64,000 bases of DNA from Maritimibacter alkaliphilus HTCC2654 (GTDB taxonomy: Bacteria; Pseudomonadota; Alphaproteobacteria; Rhodobacterales; Rhodobacteraceae). Every line of letters begins with the position of its first letter. Positions within the stretch are counted from its first letter, which is position 1. The translations under genes and the position numbers were made by a program. The stretch spans positions 849,184 to 913,183 of the forward strand of contig NZ_CH902578.1 in the NCBI RefSeq assembly GCF_000152805.1. The letters run 5' to 3'. Shown one piece after another: positions 17,141 to 28,575 of the stretch. Under the pieces are notes generated by a model. That model was not told where the DNA came from and searched no databases. It saw only the letters and a program-made list of their open reading frames with translations.

Positions 17141-17890
17141 TCAGACACTGACGATCAACGAGAAATCCGCCTCGGGACCGTCCGGTTTGCGGTTGAACAA
17201 CCGATCGAGCGATTCCGGCGAGGATGACCGCCGGGTGAGGTTGTTGCGTGGGTCGTATTCGGTTTCGACCCGATGGGTCATCCGCTTGGCCGCGGGACGT
17301 TCGGCGATCTGCGCACGCCAGCGCGCCAAGTTCGGAAAATCCTCCGGCGCAAACTCATGCCGCTCAAGGTAAAGCGTCCACGGCCAGATCGCGATATCGG
17401 CGATGGAATAGCCGTCGCCCGCGATCCAGTCGCGGCTCGCGAGCCGGTCGTCGAGGTGCCGATAGACGGTTTCCGACTGGTTGCGATAGCGCGCCGCGGA
17501 ATAGGGTTCCGAGCCATGCTTCACGACGAGGTGGTAGTGGTTGTATTGCCCCAGCATCGGCCCCACCAGCGCGGTTTGCACCATGAGCCAGCGCATCACG
17601 TCGCGCCGGGCCGCGCCCGCCGCCGGCAGAAAGTCGGGGCCGTAGGTTTCGGCCAGATAGATCAGGATCGCATTGGATTCGAACAGCGGCTCATCGGCGC
17701 CCGGATCAGTCAGGACCGGCACCTTGCCGATCGGGTTCATGGCGAGGAAGTCGGGCTCGAACTGCTCACCACTGAAGACCGCCACGTGTTTCATGGCGTA
17801 GTCGAGCCCGAGTTCTTCGAGCAAGAGCCCCACCTTGCGCACATTCGGGCTGCCGGTGCCAAAGAGAATACGCTCGGTCGGGTCCGTCAT
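17141..17890 (-). CDS. Glutathione S-transferase family protein
   Basis: A 249-residue GST-like protein. The N-terminal thioredoxin-fold domain has GTGSPNVRKVGLLLEELG, the cis-proline segment NPIGKVPVLTD, and ESNAILIYLAE, which supplies the Glu/Ser that hold the glutathione gamma-glutamyl group. The C-terminal helical domain contains YSIADIAIWPW, the usual N-capping box region. It is similar in layout to YfcG/YghU-type disulfide-bond reductases. The ATG at 17890 has AAGGA 8 bases upstream; the longer frame to 18004 adds arginine-rich, non-conserved sequence. The substrate is unknown. Confidence 0.85.
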   Translation of the reverse strand: MTDPTERILFGTGSPNVRKVGLLLEELGLDYAMKHVAVFSGEQFEPDFLAMNPIGKVPVLTDPGADEPLFESNAILIYLAETYGPDFLPAAGAARRDVMRWLMVQTALVGPMLGQYNHYHLVVKHGSEPYSAARYRNQSETVYRHLDDRLASRDWIAGDGYSIADIAIWPWTLYLERHEFAPEDFPNLARWRAQIAERPAAKRMTHRVETEYDPRNNLTRRSSSPESLDRLFNRKPDGPEADFSLIVSV

Positions 17891-18025
17891 GTCGTCGTCC
17901 TTTTCTGAAAGCCACATAGCGCGCCGCCGACGCGGCGGTGGGCTGTGGCAAAATCCGACGATATTTTCCCGGACGCCAGCAATACGGCCCATTGCTTCAG
18001 GCAATGAACGGCTACGGTGATCGCG

Positions 18026-18736
18026 TCAGTTGATCCGATAGGCGGCCAGCACGCGGCCCGGCCCCGGTTCTTGCAGGATCAGCGCCATCGGCCCATCCCC
18101 AGCCATCGCGGTATCGAGTTCGAGCGTTTCGCGGCCGTCCCAGGTCGCGACGCGCTCCCAGTCCGTCACGATGTTCGTGTAGGCAATGGTTTCACCGGCG
18201 TTTTCACCATGCTTGATGTCGACGGTTTCCGACGGGTTGAAGCGCACGATATCGACGTTGATCTTGGTGGGCAGCGTCGTGCCGTCTTTGACGAGGCATT
18301 TGATCCGCATCTTGCCGTCGACGATCTCGGCCCGGACCTCGACATCCGCAAGCGTCGCTTCATGGGCCTTCATGTAATCGGCGACCCGCATCGGTTTGTA
18401 GCCGACCACGTGATCAGTGCCGCCCACGACCATCTGCGGCGTATAGATCGTCGAGGCGCCCGCGACATGGGCATAGGCCTTTTGCCGTGCCGTATGTTCG
18501 GGCCGGGCGAACTTGTCCTTCCACCCGATGTAGTCCCAGTAATCCACGTGAAGCGCGAGCGGCAGAACATCGTCGCGCACCGCAAGCTCGGCCAGAAGGG
18601 CGTCGGCGGGCGGACAGGAATTGCACCCTTGCGAGGTGAAAAGTTCGATCAGAACAAGCGGTTTCTCGTCTGCATATCCAGCGCCACCCGTAAGCGCCGC
18701 GGCTGCAACGAGCCCTGCCCCGATCCAAGATTTCAT
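18026..18736 (-). CDS. DUF1223 domain-containing secreted thioredoxin-like protein
   Basis: A 236-residue exported protein. The signal peptide covers about residues 1-22. The mature part begins LVLIELFTSQGCNSCPPAD, the DUF1223 opening with a CxxC pair in a thioredoxin-like context. Further family stretches are HVDYWDYIGWKDKFA and IYTPQMVVGG. A beta-rich C-terminal domain follows. A periplasmic redox role is plausible, though it is not established for the family. The ATG at 18736 is preferred because GGAG lies 8 bases upstream; GTG 18739 is also possible. Confidence 0.85.
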   Translation of the reverse strand: MKSWIGAGLVAAAALTGGAGYADEKPLVLIELFTSQGCNSCPPADALLAELAVRDDVLPLALHVDYWDYIGWKDKFARPEHTARQKAYAHVAGASTIYTPQMVVGGTDHVVGYKPMRVADYMKAHEATLADVEVRAEIVDGKMRIKCLVKDGTTLPTKINVDIVRFNPSETVDIKHGENAGETIAYTNIVTDWERVATWDGRETLELDTAMAGDGPMALILQEPGPGRVLAAYRIN

Positions 18737-18937
18737 CACGCGCTCTCCGTCTGTCCGTGCAAAGCGTGATAGACCACCCCCCTCTCACCCGCCAATCAAG
18801 GTTTTGAGAGTGTCCTGCAACGTGGCAGATGTGCCATGTCCGCAGGCAGACACCCCGCACCTCGCGACGTGTGTGCAATGGTATACAAAAACTGCCTCTC
18901 AAACCCTTGCAGGAATCCCTCTACAGTCTCACATGGA

Positions 18938-18951
18938 GAGTAAACGTTAAC
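18938..18951 (+). promoter_or_regulatory. CG-centred near-palindrome upstream of acnA
   Basis: AGTAAACGTTAACC contains GTAAACGTTAAC, which is self-complementary except for one pair. The CG centre and flanking TA steps fit a LacI-family operator such as that described for CceR, the carbon-metabolism regulator of Rhodobacter; the consensus was recalled from memory. It lies 51 bases before the acnA start. Related sites occur before the aldolase and pdhA genes. Confidence 0.4.
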
Positions 18952-19002
18952 CGGATGCCCCCGTTCGAGGGGCACCGCGTGGTCCAGCGAGAGGAGCCAG
19001 AC

Positions 19003-21753
<2,751 letters not shown>

Positions 21754-21773
21754 CAACCGCCTGAATTGACTGG

Positions 21774-21803
21774 AAAGCCCCGGGTTCGCGCCCGGGGCTT
21801 TTT
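21774..21803 (+). terminator. Rho-independent terminator of acnA
   Basis: Perfect 11-base arms AAAGCCCCGGG (21774-21784) and CCCGGGGCTTT (21791-21801) with a six-base loop, followed by more T residues. It sits 20 bases after the acnA stop and, being symmetric with A residues on the other side, may also end the convergent DUF3179 transcript. Confidence 0.9.
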
Positions 21804-21814
21804 CGCGTCTGGGG

Positions 21815-22774
21815 CTATTCGCCCAGCATCCAGTCCCCGTCCGGGTAAAAGGCGTGGAAGGCGAAGGCGAACATCAGATCGTGGGGCAGATCGTCGCCCG
21901 CCGCATTGCGCACCCGGATCGCTCCGACCGGCGCGGCCTCGCCCATCACCGCGGCACCGAGCGCCGAGGCCTGCTCATGCTCCCACGTCAGGATCACCCC
22001 GGCTTCGGTGATCGTGCCCGCCTCGGCCAGCCGCGACATCGGCCAGGCCCGCTCGCCGACCCGCACCACGCGGGCGAGCGCCGGGATGTCATGCGGCGGC
22101 ATCTCGCCCGTGAAGAACGGATAGGGTCGCGCCCGGTCGTCGTAGCCCGCATAGGGGTTCTGGCCATAGGGGCGGCGATGTTCCGGTTCGGCCATGACCA
22201 GCCCGTCCGGGTTGCGCGCGGCGAACACCGACCAAGCCTCCATCCACGACGGCAGGGGCGTCAGGTCGTCGCCCGCATAGTCGCCGACGATCCCCTGACC
22301 CAGCGCCTGCTGCCACCAGCTTTCGGTTTCGCGGTCATACATAATCATATCGCTGTTTCTGAGCTTGCCCGACACGCCGAAGGTCAGCACGCGGCCATCA
22401 TGCCGCCGGTCGAAGGTCAGCGCCGAATTGCACAGCGGGCAAAAGGTCACCGCGACCGGCACGTCGCCCACGGTATCGTTCACGATCTCATGCCAGATGA
22501 GGTAACGGATCGGATAGGCACGCGGGGTTTCCCCGTCGAGTTCCAGCGCGATGATCGGCTCCCGCTCCGGCAAGGATGCGTCCGCCACGCCGATCATGTC
22601 GGGGTCGCTCAGGGCCGGGATACCGTCGCGCGGCGGCCCGCCCGACAGCACTTCGGTCCAGCTTTCGATGGTGCGGTTCGAGAAGTCGGTGAGCGGAAAT
22701 TCGTTTTTCCAGAACTTCGGGTCGGCAAGCGCCAGACCGGGAAGGACGATCAGGAACAGGATCAGGCGTGTCAT
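21815..22774 (-). CDS. DUF3179 domain-containing secreted protein
   Basis: A 319-residue protein with a signal peptide (about residues 1-17, ending ALA). It is a DUF3179 member, shown by YLIWHEIVNDTVG, the signature VTFCPLCNSALTFDR with its CxxC pair, and the segment MIMYDRETESWWQQ. These proteins are periplasmic or exported and of unknown activity; the CPLC motif suggests metal or redox chemistry. The ATG at 22774 is the only start that keeps the signal peptide. The gene lies head-to-tail with the acidic membrane-protein gene 31 bases upstream, which may share its transcript. Confidence 0.85.
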   Translation of the reverse strand: MTRLILFLIVLPGLALADPKFWKNEFPLTDFSNRTIESWTEVLSGGPPRDGIPALSDPDMIGVADASLPEREPIIALELDGETPRAYPIRYLIWHEIVNDTVGDVPVAVTFCPLCNSALTFDRRHDGRVLTFGVSGKLRNSDMIMYDRETESWWQQALGQGIVGDYAGDDLTPLPSWMEAWSVFAARNPDGLVMAEPEHRRPYGQNPYAGYDDRARPYPFFTGEMPPHDIPALARVVRVGERAWPMSRLAEAGTITEAGVILTWEHEQASALGAAVMGEAAPVGAIRVRNAAGDDLPHDLMFAFAFHAFYPDGDWMLGE

Positions 22775-22805
22775 GGGGTCAGCATGGCATCGCGGGGGGC
22801 ACCTG

Positions 22806-23501
22806 TCACGCGGCGGCGTAGGTCTCGTCGCTCATCGGGACGAGGTCGATGTCCTCGGCGCCGATCCCCGCATCGCCGTCGAGTTCCGCCACCGCCGCGT
22901 CGTCCAACGCGATGGTCGTCTGGTCGAAGTCCGGGTCGTAAGTCACTGAAACCAAGGGCTCCACCGGCTCCCCCGTCTCGGGGTCGAAGGTCGGCAGGTA
23001 TTCGATACGGACCATTTCGGCCTGCGGATCGAAGTCGTCCCAATGCGGCATGTCGGCCTCGGGATCGGTCAGGTCGTAGACCGCGATCGGTGCGGTCATC
23101 CTTGCCTCCTCGGCCGCTTCGTAAAGCGAATCCTCCGCCGTCGCGATCACGTCGCCGAAGATGTTGTCGTCATCGAACCCCGTGTCGTCGGCGTGCGCGA
23201 GATCGGACTCGGCAACCTGCTCCGAGGCTTCGGTCTGGGCCAACTCGGTGTCCCCGGAGTCATCGTCTCGCCCGGAGACGAGGTTTTCGTGTTCTTCGTC
23301 GAGGAAGAAGGCGAGTGTCGATTGGTATTCGTTCTGGATCGGGTTGACCTGTTCGGCCTCGGCCTTGTGTGTGTCGGCCTCGCCCGGCGTCGCCCCGTCC
23401 TCGGATTTGCCTCCGAAAAGGCCGCTGAAATCCACAAGCCCCGAGACGCCCACCACGACGGCGGCGCCCAACCCGTAGAAAATCACATCACTCAACTGCA
23501 T
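22806..23501 (-). CDS. Acidic single-pass membrane protein, function unknown
   Basis: A 231-residue protein not assigned to a known family. One hydrophobic helix near the N-terminus (about residues 5-22) is followed by a strongly acidic region with long Asp/Glu stretches. A C-terminal part contains VRIEYLPTFDPETGEP and VSVTYDPDFDQTTIAL. The net charge is very negative and the central part is probably disordered. The ATG at 23501 has AAGGA 8 bases upstream, and the upstream GTG at 23531 lacks such a site. It could be a surface or scaffold protein. No catalytic motif is seen. Confidence 0.6.
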   Translation of the reverse strand: MQLSDVIFYGLGAAVVVGVSGLVDFSGLFGGKSEDGATPGEADTHKAEAEQVNPIQNEYQSTLAFFLDEEHENLVSGRDDDSGDTELAQTEASEQVAESDLAHADDTGFDDDNIFGDVIATAEDSLYEAAEEARMTAPIAVYDLTDPEADMPHWDDFDPQAEMVRIEYLPTFDPETGEPVEPLVSVTYDPDFDQTTIALDDAAVAELDGDAGIGAEDIDLVPMSDETYAAA

Positions 23502-23609
23502 CGATCCGTCCTTTGTGGCGGTTTCCGACACAATTCACGCGGATCGGGGGGTTTTTATGATCTTTTGAGGGTATTTCGAGGCAATTTCACCAAAACGCAC
23601 GAAAACGCT

Positions 23610-23637
23610 TTGTTTACCGGGTATGGATTACCATAGT
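23610..23637 (+). promoter_or_regulatory. Candidate promoter of the 28-residue peptide gene
   Basis: TTGTTT (23610-23615) and CATAGT (23632-23637) are 16 bases apart in an AT-rich stretch and point at the short reading frame at 23662. Weak match; pattern only. Confidence 0.3.
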
Positions 23638-23661
23638 GCCTGTCGACCTGGGGAGGCACAC

Positions 23662-23748
23662 ATGATTTCGACGCTCAAACGATACCGGACTCCGGCCTTG
23701 GAATGGCTATTGTTCCTCGGCTTCATTCTGATGCTGGCCGGGGCGTGA
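23662..23748 (+). CDS. Putative 28-residue single-helix membrane peptide
   Basis: A 29-codon frame with a strong ribosome site, GGGGAGG, 7 bases before the ATG. The product has a basic N-terminus (Lys, Arg, Arg within residues 6-9) followed by one hydrophobic helix, WLLFLGFILMLAGA. This is the layout of a tiny inner-membrane protein with the N-terminus inside. The 160-base gap before it (23502-23661) has no other gene. Support is the ribosome site, a possible promoter and the coherent helix; homology cannot be tested here. Confidence 0.5.
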   Translation: MISTLKRYRTPALEWLLFLGFILMLAGA

Positions 23749-23776
23749 CGGCCCGCGCAGGGGCGGGCCACCACGA

Positions 23777-24403
23777 TCATTTCACGACATCCACGTTGGT
23801 CATGACGTCCGGCTGACCGATGACGGCGCCGTTCGGCCCTTCGCCGCGCTTGATGTCCATGACCACGTCCATGCCTTCGATCACCCGTCCGACGACGGTG
23901 TATTCGCCGTCGAGGAACGGGGCTTCGTCGAACATGATGAAGAACTGGCTGTTGCCGCTGTCAGGGTTCGACGACCGCGCCATGCCGACGACACCGCGCA
24001 CGAACGGCTCGTTCGAGAATTCGGCGGGCAGATCGGGGTAATCCGATCCGCCGATGCCCGCGCGGCTCATGTCACCGCCTTCGAGGCCAAAGGCCACGTC
24101 GCCGGTCTGCGCCATGAAGCCGTCGATGACGCGGTGAAAGACCACGCCGTCATAGGCCCCCTCGTCGGCCAGACGGGTGATCCGCTCGGCGTGCTGCGGG
24201 GCGAGGTTGTCGAACAGTTCGATCAGCACCTTCCCGTTCGCTTCGCCTGCGACTGTGATCTCGATCTGCGGACCGCCGGCCTGACCGGGCGCATCGTTCA
24301 CGACCGCCGGGTCCGACCCCGGCACAGTCGCGAAGTAATACCAGACGACCAGCCCGACCCCTGCCAGAAACAGGAGCCAGGCGACCAACGTGGCCTTACG
24401 CAT
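23777..24403 (-). CDS. Membrane-anchored peptidyl-prolyl cis-trans isomerase (cyclophilin)
   Basis: A 208-residue protein. Residues about 5-25 form a hydrophobic helix that acts as an uncleaved anchor or signal. The rest is a cyclophilin domain with FHRVIDGFMAQTGD carrying the catalytic Arg of the FHR motif, NSQFFIMF and GRVIEGMDVV. It isomerises peptidyl-prolyl bonds, probably of proteins in the periplasm. It lies directly downstream of a second cyclophilin gene, with an 8-base overlap, so the two are coupled. The loop lengths match short bacterial PpiA/PpiB forms. Confidence 0.9.
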   Translation of the reverse strand: MRKATLVAWLLFLAGVGLVVWYYFATVPGSDPAVVNDAPGQAGGPQIEITVAGEANGKVLIELFDNLAPQHAERITRLADEGAYDGVVFHRVIDGFMAQTGDVAFGLEGGDMSRAGIGGSDYPDLPAEFSNEPFVRGVVGMARSSNPDSGNSQFFIMFDEAPFLDGEYTVVGRVIEGMDVVMDIKRGEGPNGAVIGQPDVMTNVDVVK

Positions 24404-24899
24404 CGGCGGCGACCTTGACGGAAATCATCTTGTCCGGGTTCGCAGGCGGCTCGCCCCGCGTTATCGCATCGACATGCTCCATGCCTTCGATGACCTGACC
24501 GTAGACCGTGTATTGCCCGTTCAGGAAATCGTTGTCCTTGAAGTTGATGAAGAACTGGCTGTTCGCGCTGTTCGGGTTCTGGGTGCGGGCCGCACCGATG
24601 GAGCCACGCGCGTGCGGGATTTTCGAGAACTCGGCCGGCAGGTCCGGCAGGTCCGAACCGCCCGTGCCCGCGCGGCGGACGTTGCCGCCATCGGCCTGAC
24701 CGTGCTCGACATCGCCGGTCTGCGCCATGAAGCCTTCGATCACGCGGTGGAACACGACGCCGTCGTATTTCCCGGCCCGCGCCAGCTCCTTCATCCGCTC
24801 GACATGCTTGGGGGCCACGTCGGGCAGCAGTTCGATCACGACGGTCCCATCCTTCAGTTCCATGAGGATGGTGTTCTCGGGGTCCTTGATATCGGCCAT
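24396..24899 (-). CDS. Cytoplasmic peptidyl-prolyl cis-trans isomerase (cyclophilin)
   Basis: A 167-residue cyclophilin without a signal peptide, and so cytoplasmic. The catalytic region is FHRVIEGFMAQTGD, and substrate-pocket residues lie in NSANSQFFINF. It is closely related to its membrane-anchored neighbour downstream, and the pair probably arose by duplication. The ATG at 24899 has AAAGGAG 7 bases upstream; the longer frame to 25115 would run into the divergent pgk promoter. It is transcribed divergently from pgk. Confidence 0.9.
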   Translation of the reverse strand: MADIKDPENTILMELKDGTVVIELLPDVAPKHVERMKELARAGKYDGVVFHRVIEGFMAQTGDVEHGQADGGNVRRAGTGGSDLPDLPAEFSKIPHARGSIGAARTQNPNSANSQFFINFKDNDFLNGQYTVYGQVIEGMEHVDAITRGEPPANPDKMISVKVAADA

Positions 24900-25047
24900 C
24901 TGGCGCTCCTTTGACTGTTTGGCGGGGAAACTAGGCGCCGCCCCCCGCCCCCGCAAGAGCGGAAATCCCGGGCGGGCCAGCGGCAAATCGCCATTGAATT
25001 CCCGAACACGAGCGTGTTTGTGGAGTTGAGGCACGAAGGAGAGACCG

Positions 25048-26241
25048 ATGAGCTGGAAGACACTCGACGACATGGACCTTGACGGCAAGACCGTGCTGGT
25101 CCGCGTGGACATCAACGTGCCGCTCGACGATCAGGGCAACGTCACCGACGCGACCCGGATCGAACGTATCGTGCCGACCGTGAAGGACATTCTCGACAAG
25201 GGCGGCAAGCCGGTGCTCATGGCCCATTTCGGGCGGCCCAAGGGCAAGGTGGTGCCCGAGATGTCGCTGAAGCCGCTGGTTCCCGCGCTCGCCGCCGCCT
25301 TCGACGCCCCGGTGAAATTCGCGGACAACTGCATCGGCGGACCCGCCAAGATCGCCGTGTCGAAGCTGGAGCCGGGCGAAGTCCTGCTGCTTGAAAACAC
25401 GCGCTTCCACCCGGAAGAAACCGACAACGAAGCCTCGTTCGCCGCCGCACTGGCCGCGCTTGGCGAGGTCTATGTCAACGACGCCTTCTCGGCCTCGCAC
25501 CGCGCCCATGCCTCGACCGAGGGCGTGGCCCGGATCATGACGAACTGCGCCGGACGGCTGATGGAAGCCGAACTGAAGGCGCTCGAAGCCGCACTGTCGA
25601 ACCCGGTCCGCCCGGTGGTCGCGGTGGTCGGCGGCGCCAAGGTGTCGACCAAGCTGGAACTGCTCGGCAACCTCGTGGAAAAGGTCGACAACCTCGTGAT
25701 CGGCGGCGGCATGGCGAACACCTTCCTTGCCGCTCAGGGCATCGACGTGGGCAAATCGCTGTGCGAGCACGACATGGCCGACACGGCGCGCGAGATCATG
25801 GAAAAGGCCGACGACGCGGGGTGCAAGATCATCCTGCCGACGGATGTGGTCGTGGCCCGCGAATTCAAGGCGGGGGCCGAGAACGAAACCGTCGCGGCCG
25901 ACGCCTGCCCGTCCGACGCCATGATCCTCGACGCCGGTCCCGACACGGTCGACACCATCGCAAAGGCGTTCGAGAACGCCTCGACCCTGATCTGGAACGG
26001 CCCGCTCGGCGCGTTCGAGATCGAGCCGTTCGACGCCGCTACCAACGCCGCCGCGCAGAAAGCGGGCGCGTTGTCGAAAGAGGGTCGCCTGACCTCGGTC
26101 GCGGGCGGTGGCGACACGGTGGCCGCGCTGAACAAGGCGGGCGTGGCCGATGATTTCACCTATATCTCCACCGCTGGCGGGGCCTTCCTCGAATGGATGG
26201 AGGGCAAGACCCTGCCCGGCGTCGCCGCGCTCGAGGGCTGA
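25048..26241 (+). CDS. pgk: Phosphoglycerate kinase
   Basis: A 397-residue phosphoglycerate kinase, the ATP-forming step between 1,3-bisphosphoglycerate and 3-phosphoglycerate in glycolysis and gluconeogenesis. The N-domain has the substrate loop [13 protein letters not shown] and the HFGRPKG segment. The C-domain has [12 protein letters not shown] and the closing nucleotide loop [12 protein letters not shown]. Length is standard. The ATG at 25048 has GAAGGAG upstream. An exact 6-base inverted repeat, AACACG-AG-CGTGTT, sits at 25005-25018 just before the ribosome site and may be an operator. An SDR gene follows after 3 bases. Confidence 0.95.
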   Translation: MSWKTLDDMDLDGKTVLVRVDINVPLDDQGNVTDATRIERIVPTVKDILDKGGKPVLMAHFGRPKGKVVPEMSLKPLVPALAAAFDAPVKFADNCIGGPAKIAVSKLEPGEVLLLENTRFHPEETDNEASFAAALAALGEVYVNDAFSASHRAHASTEGVARIMTNCAGRLMEAELKALEAALSNPVRPVVAVVGGAKVSTKLELLGNLVEKVDNLVIGGGMANTFLAAQGIDVGKSLCEHDMADTAREIMEKADDAGCKIILPTDVVVAREFKAGAENETVAADACPSDAMILDAGPDTVDTIAKAFENASTLIWNGPLGAFEIEPFDAATNAAAQKAGALSKEGRLTSVAGGGDTVAALNKAGVADDFTYISTAGGAFLEWMEGKTLPGVAALEG

Positions 26242-26244
26242 ACG

Positions 26245-27012
26245 GTGGGCTGGGCGCTCATCACCGGCGCGTCCTCGGGCCTTGGCCTCGAGTTCGCCAA
26301 GCTCGCCGCCGCCGATGGCTGGAACCTCGTGATTTCGGCCCGTCGCGAAGACGAGTTGCGCGCGCTCGCCGACACCCTTCCGACCGAAGTGGTGGTGGTG
26401 ACAGCCGATCTGGCCGAACCCGGCGCCGCCGACCGGCTCTGGCAGGCCGCGAACGACGGGCGTTCCATCGACCTCCTGGTGAACAACGCGGGCTTCGGCG
26501 TGCATGGGCGTTTCGCCACCTGCGGCGACGATCGCGAACGCGGATCGGTGACCGTGAACATGGTCGCCGTCACCGAGCTGATGCAGAACGCCCTCAAACA
26601 GTTCCGCGCGTCGGGTACGAAAGGCAAGGTTCTGAACGTCGCCTCGCTCGCCGGCTACATGCCCTCGCCCAACATGGCGATCTATCACGCGACGAAATCC
26701 TACGTCCTGACCCTGTCCGAAGCGGTGCACTACGAATGCAAACGCGACGGCATCACCGTCACCGCGCTCTGCCCCGGCCCGTCCAAGACCAACTTCTTCG
26801 GCGCGGCGGGCATCGACAGCGCGTGGCTCACCAGTTTCCTGCCGATGCTCGCACCCGACGTGATCGCCCGCGCCGGCTGGCGCGCCCTCAAGGCCGGGAA
26901 ACGGGTCGAGGTGCCCGGCTTCGTCACCAAGCTCGTCGTGTTGTCGGCCAAGATCACGCCCCGCGGTCTTCTGGCCCGCATGAACGGTTTTTTCTGGTCC
27001 GGTCGCGGCTGA
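26245..27012 (+). CDS. Short-chain dehydrogenase/reductase family protein
   Basis: A 255-residue classical SDR. The cofactor motif is LITGASSGLGLEFAKLA at about residues 5-21, NNAGFG is the central motif, and the catalytic Tyr-Lys pair lies in YHATKSYVL. The segment after it, CPGPSKTNFF, closes the substrate pocket. The preferred cofactor is probably NADP(H), since an Arg-Arg pair (SARREDEL) follows the second strand. The GTG start at 26245 lies 3 bases after the pgk stop, so the gene is likely co-transcribed. The substrate is unknown. Confidence 0.85.
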   Translation: MGWALITGASSGLGLEFAKLAAADGWNLVISARREDELRALADTLPTEVVVVTADLAEPGAADRLWQAANDGRSIDLLVNNAGFGVHGRFATCGDDRERGSVTVNMVAVTELMQNALKQFRASGTKGKVLNVASLAGYMPSPNMAIYHATKSYVLTLSEAVHYECKRDGITVTALCPGPSKTNFFGAAGIDSAWLTSFLPMLAPDVIARAGWRALKAGKRVEVPGFVTKLVVLSAKITPRGLLARMNGFFWSGRG

Positions 27013-27029
27013 CCCGCCCAATCGCGATG

Positions 27030-27043
27030 CGTTAGCGCGACCA
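27030..27043 (+). promoter_or_regulatory. CG-centred operator-like site upstream of the aldolase gene
   Basis: CGTTAGCGCGACCA agrees with a TGNTANCGNTANCA-type pattern, recalled as close to the CceR (LacI family) consensus, at 8 of 10 fixed positions. It lies 64 bases before the aldolase start. It is of interest mainly because similar sites precede acnA and pdhA. Confidence 0.35.
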
Positions 27044-27107
27044 GAATTGCGCAGCGCCGCGCGACACCTTACCAAGTGGCGGACACGCGACCACGGAGGG
27101 AATTGAG

Positions 27108-27998
27108 ATGTCGGATTCGAAACAACGCGAGCAGATGACAAGCGGCAAGGGCTTCATCGCCGCGCTCGACCAATCCGGCGGTTCGACCCCCAAGGCGCTG
27201 CGCCTCTACGGCGTCGATGAAAGCGCCTATTCGTCCGAGGACGAGATGTTCGACCTGATCCACGGGATGCGCGCCCGGATCGCACAGGCCCCGGCTTTCA
27301 CGGGTGAAAAGGTGATCGGCGCGATCCTGTTCGAGATGACGATGGACCGCGAGATCGGCGGCAAGCCCTCGGCCCGGTTCCTGTGGGAAGAGCGCGGCGT
27401 GGTCCCGTTCCTGAAGGTGGACAAAGGGCTCGGGGCCGAGGCGAACGGCGTGCAGCTCATGAAACCAATGCCGGACCTCGACGCGCTGCTCGACCGTGCG
27501 GTCGCCGCCGGGATTTTCGGCACCAAGATGCGCTCGGTCGTCTCGGCAGCCAACCGCGAAGGGATCGCGGACATCGTCGATCAGCAGTTCGAGGTGGGCA
27601 AACAGATCCTCGCCAAGGGTCTGGTCCCGATCCTCGAACCCGAGGTGACCATATCCATCGACGACAAGGCCGAGGCCGAAGACATCCTGCTCGAAGAGAT
27701 CACCAAACACTTGGACGCACTGGACGAGGGGCAGGAGATCATGCTGAAACTCTCGCTTCCGACCAAGGCGAACCAGTATGCCAGCCTCATCGCCCACCCC
27801 CGCGTGATCCGCGTCGTGGCGCTGTCGGGCGGCTACGCGCGCGACGAGGCGAACGCGCTCCTCGCCAAGAACGAGGGCATGATCGCCAGCTTCTCGCGCG
27901 CCTTGACCGAGGGGCTTTCGGCCCAGCAATCCGACGACGAATTCAACGCGACCATCGCCGAGGCCATCGACGGCATCTATCGGGCCTCGATCACCTGA
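27108..27998 (+). CDS. Class I fructose-bisphosphate aldolase
   Basis: A 296-residue class I (Schiff-base) aldolase of the bacterial type, cleaving fructose 1,6-bisphosphate into two triose phosphates. The start GKGFIAALDQSGGSTPKAL is the conserved phosphate-binding opening of this family. WEERGVVPFLKVDKGL and LVPILEPEVTI form the barrel strands that carry active-site Lys and Glu residues. The ATG at 27108 has GGAGGG upstream. Together with pgk it makes a glycolytic/gluconeogenic pair on the same strand. A terminator-like hairpin follows. Confidence 0.9.
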   Translation: MSDSKQREQMTSGKGFIAALDQSGGSTPKALRLYGVDESAYSSEDEMFDLIHGMRARIAQAPAFTGEKVIGAILFEMTMDREIGGKPSARFLWEERGVVPFLKVDKGLGAEANGVQLMKPMPDLDALLDRAVAAGIFGTKMRSVVSAANREGIADIVDQQFEVGKQILAKGLVPILEPEVTISIDDKAEAEDILLEEITKHLDALDEGQEIMLKLSLPTKANQYASLIAHPRVIRVVALSGGYARDEANALLAKNEGMIASFSRALTEGLSAQQSDDEFNATIAEAIDGIYRASIT

Positions 27999-28021
27999 TC
28001 GCCGCCCCCACGTCTGAAACC

Positions 28022-28052
28022 GGCCGTCCGACCGGGCGGCCCGTTCTCGTTT
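28022..28052 (+). terminator. Candidate terminator of the aldolase gene
   Basis: Arms GGCCGTCC (28022-28029) and GGGCGGCC (28034-28041) pair over eight positions with one G-T wobble and a four-base loop. A T-rich tail, CGTTCTCGTTT, follows. It lies 23 bases after the stop codon. Confidence 0.55.
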
Positions 28053-28113
28053 GGCGGCGGCCCGCTTCATGTTACCCTTCCATCACAACACCTGGACATT
28101 TTGGGAGGAAACC

Positions 28114-28551
28114 ATGTTCACAAGATCCATTGCCGCAGCCATCGCCCTCGGATTTGCCATCGCCAGCCCCGCCGCCGCCCAGATGATGGCGCCCGAGGGG
28201 GCCGGGGTCTATTTCGTCAACCTGTCGGACGGCGACACCGTGTCGTCCCCGGTCAAGGTCGTCTTCGGCCTGTCCGGCATGGGCGTGGCCCCGGCGGGCA
28301 CCGAAAAGGAAAACACCGGCCACCACCACATCCTGATCGACCGCCCACCGCTGGGGGAAGGCGAAGAGGGCGAATTGACCTATGGCCTGCCCGCCGACGA
28401 CAACCACAAGCACTTCGGCGGCGGCCAGACCGAAACCATGCTGGAACTCGCCCCGGGCGAACACACGCTGCAACTCGTGCTGGGCGACATGAACCACGTG
28501 CCGTTCGATCCGCCGGTCGCCTCGGACGTCATCACGATCACCGTGGAATAA
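28114..28551 (+). CDS. DUF4399 domain-containing exported protein
   Basis: A 145-residue protein with a clear signal peptide (residues 1-23, ending AAAQ). The mature part is a DUF4399 domain, shown by VYFVNLSDGDTVSSPV, the histidine run TGHHHILID near residue 75, DDNHKHFGGGQT, and the closing HTLQLVLGDMNHVPF. The many conserved histidines suggest metal binding in the periplasm, though this is not established for the family. The ATG at 28114 has GGGAGGAA 3-8 bases upstream. It converges with the acyl-CoA dehydrogenase gene, with a CCGGGC/GCCCGG hairpin between them. Confidence 0.8.
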   Translation: MFTRSIAAAIALGFAIASPAAAQMMAPEGAGVYFVNLSDGDTVSSPVKVVFGLSGMGVAPAGTEKENTGHHHILIDRPPLGEGEEGELTYGLPADDNHKHFGGGQTETMLELAPGEHTLQLVLGDMNHVPFDPPVASDVITITVE

Positions 28552-28575
28552 AGCCGGGCGCGCGGGTCTGCCCGG

